From the NCBI RefSeq assembly GCF_021155765.1, contig NC_060113.1, positions 1,540,501 through 1,604,500 of the forward strand: DNA of 64,000 bases, written 5' to 3'. Below, in pieces: positions 63,953 through 64,000 of the stretch (positions within the stretch are counted from its first letter, which is position 1; each line of letters starts with the position of its first letter). The translations under genes and the position numbers were made by a program. The notes under the pieces were generated by a model. It was not told the DNA's origin. It saw nothing but the letters and a program-made list of their open reading frames with translations, and searched no databases. The stretch is from Diprion similis. Its lineage: Eukaryota; Arthropoda; Insecta; Hymenoptera; Diprionidae.

Positions 63953-64000
63953 GTAAGACAATTATATGTGCTGAATTATCAATGTGCTTGGTGAAGATGC

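Noticed and set aside
1-64000. CRISPR arrays, bacterial operons, prophage or viral genes
   Set aside because: None seen; direct repeats are simple microsatellites and all genes are spliced animal genes.

Overview
This is an AT-rich, intron-bearing animal nuclear window, most likely from an insect and probably a hymenopteran. The case rests on a yellow/major-royal-jelly-type first exon, a tRNA-Trp very like that of flies, short insect-style introns (often 70-110 bases) and abundant (TA)n/(CA)n microsatellites. I cannot name the species. No viral, plasmid, CRISPR or prokaryotic features were seen. Almost all coding sequence falls in two gene-dense blocks separated by about 26 kb without recognisable coding exons.

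Left block (1-25.6 kb), all coding genes on the minus strand. The first exon of a yellow/MRJP-family secreted protein lies at the left edge (12-297). Then come BuGZ/ZNF207 (6248-12313), a mitotic zinc-finger protein that carries Bub3, with two possible 3' ends; SMC4 (13823-19437, 15 exons), the condensin ATPase; a tRNA-Trp(CCA) on the plus strand (20649-20720); and a small two-pass membrane protein with three PPxY motifs (23141-25548). A 5' UTR exon for that protein may lie some 16 kb upstream. BuGZ and SMC4 are neighbours and both serve mitotic chromosome function.

Middle (25.6-51.7 kb). No convincing coding exon. The stretch is full of microsatellites, four long G/C homopolymers, two copies of one dispersed repeat (30.8 and 45.8 kb) and a foldback element of about 650 bases (40.2-40.8 kb). 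It could be a long first intron, an intergenic desert or both.

Right block (51.7-64 kb), compact. CHMP6/Vps20 (minus) and THOC5 (plus) diverge from a 366-base shared promoter. THOC5 converges tail-to-tail on DRC2/CCDC65 (minus). SWAP70/DEF6-like (minus) follows, and METTL16 (plus) diverges from it and runs off the right edge. They are widely expressed housekeeping genes (ESCRT-III, mRNA export, U6/MAT2A m6A methylation), a Rho-family exchange-factor-like signalling protein and one axonemal gene.

Exon boundaries were assigned by hand from reading frame, GT/AG sites and remembered family conservation. Phases close for every multi-exon gene. In DRC2 two junctions needed weak splice sites. I see no obviously new multi-gene system. 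The points most worth a second look are the alternative BuGZ ends, the long inverted repeats and foldback elements, the orphan PPxY membrane protein and the irregular DRC2 junctions.
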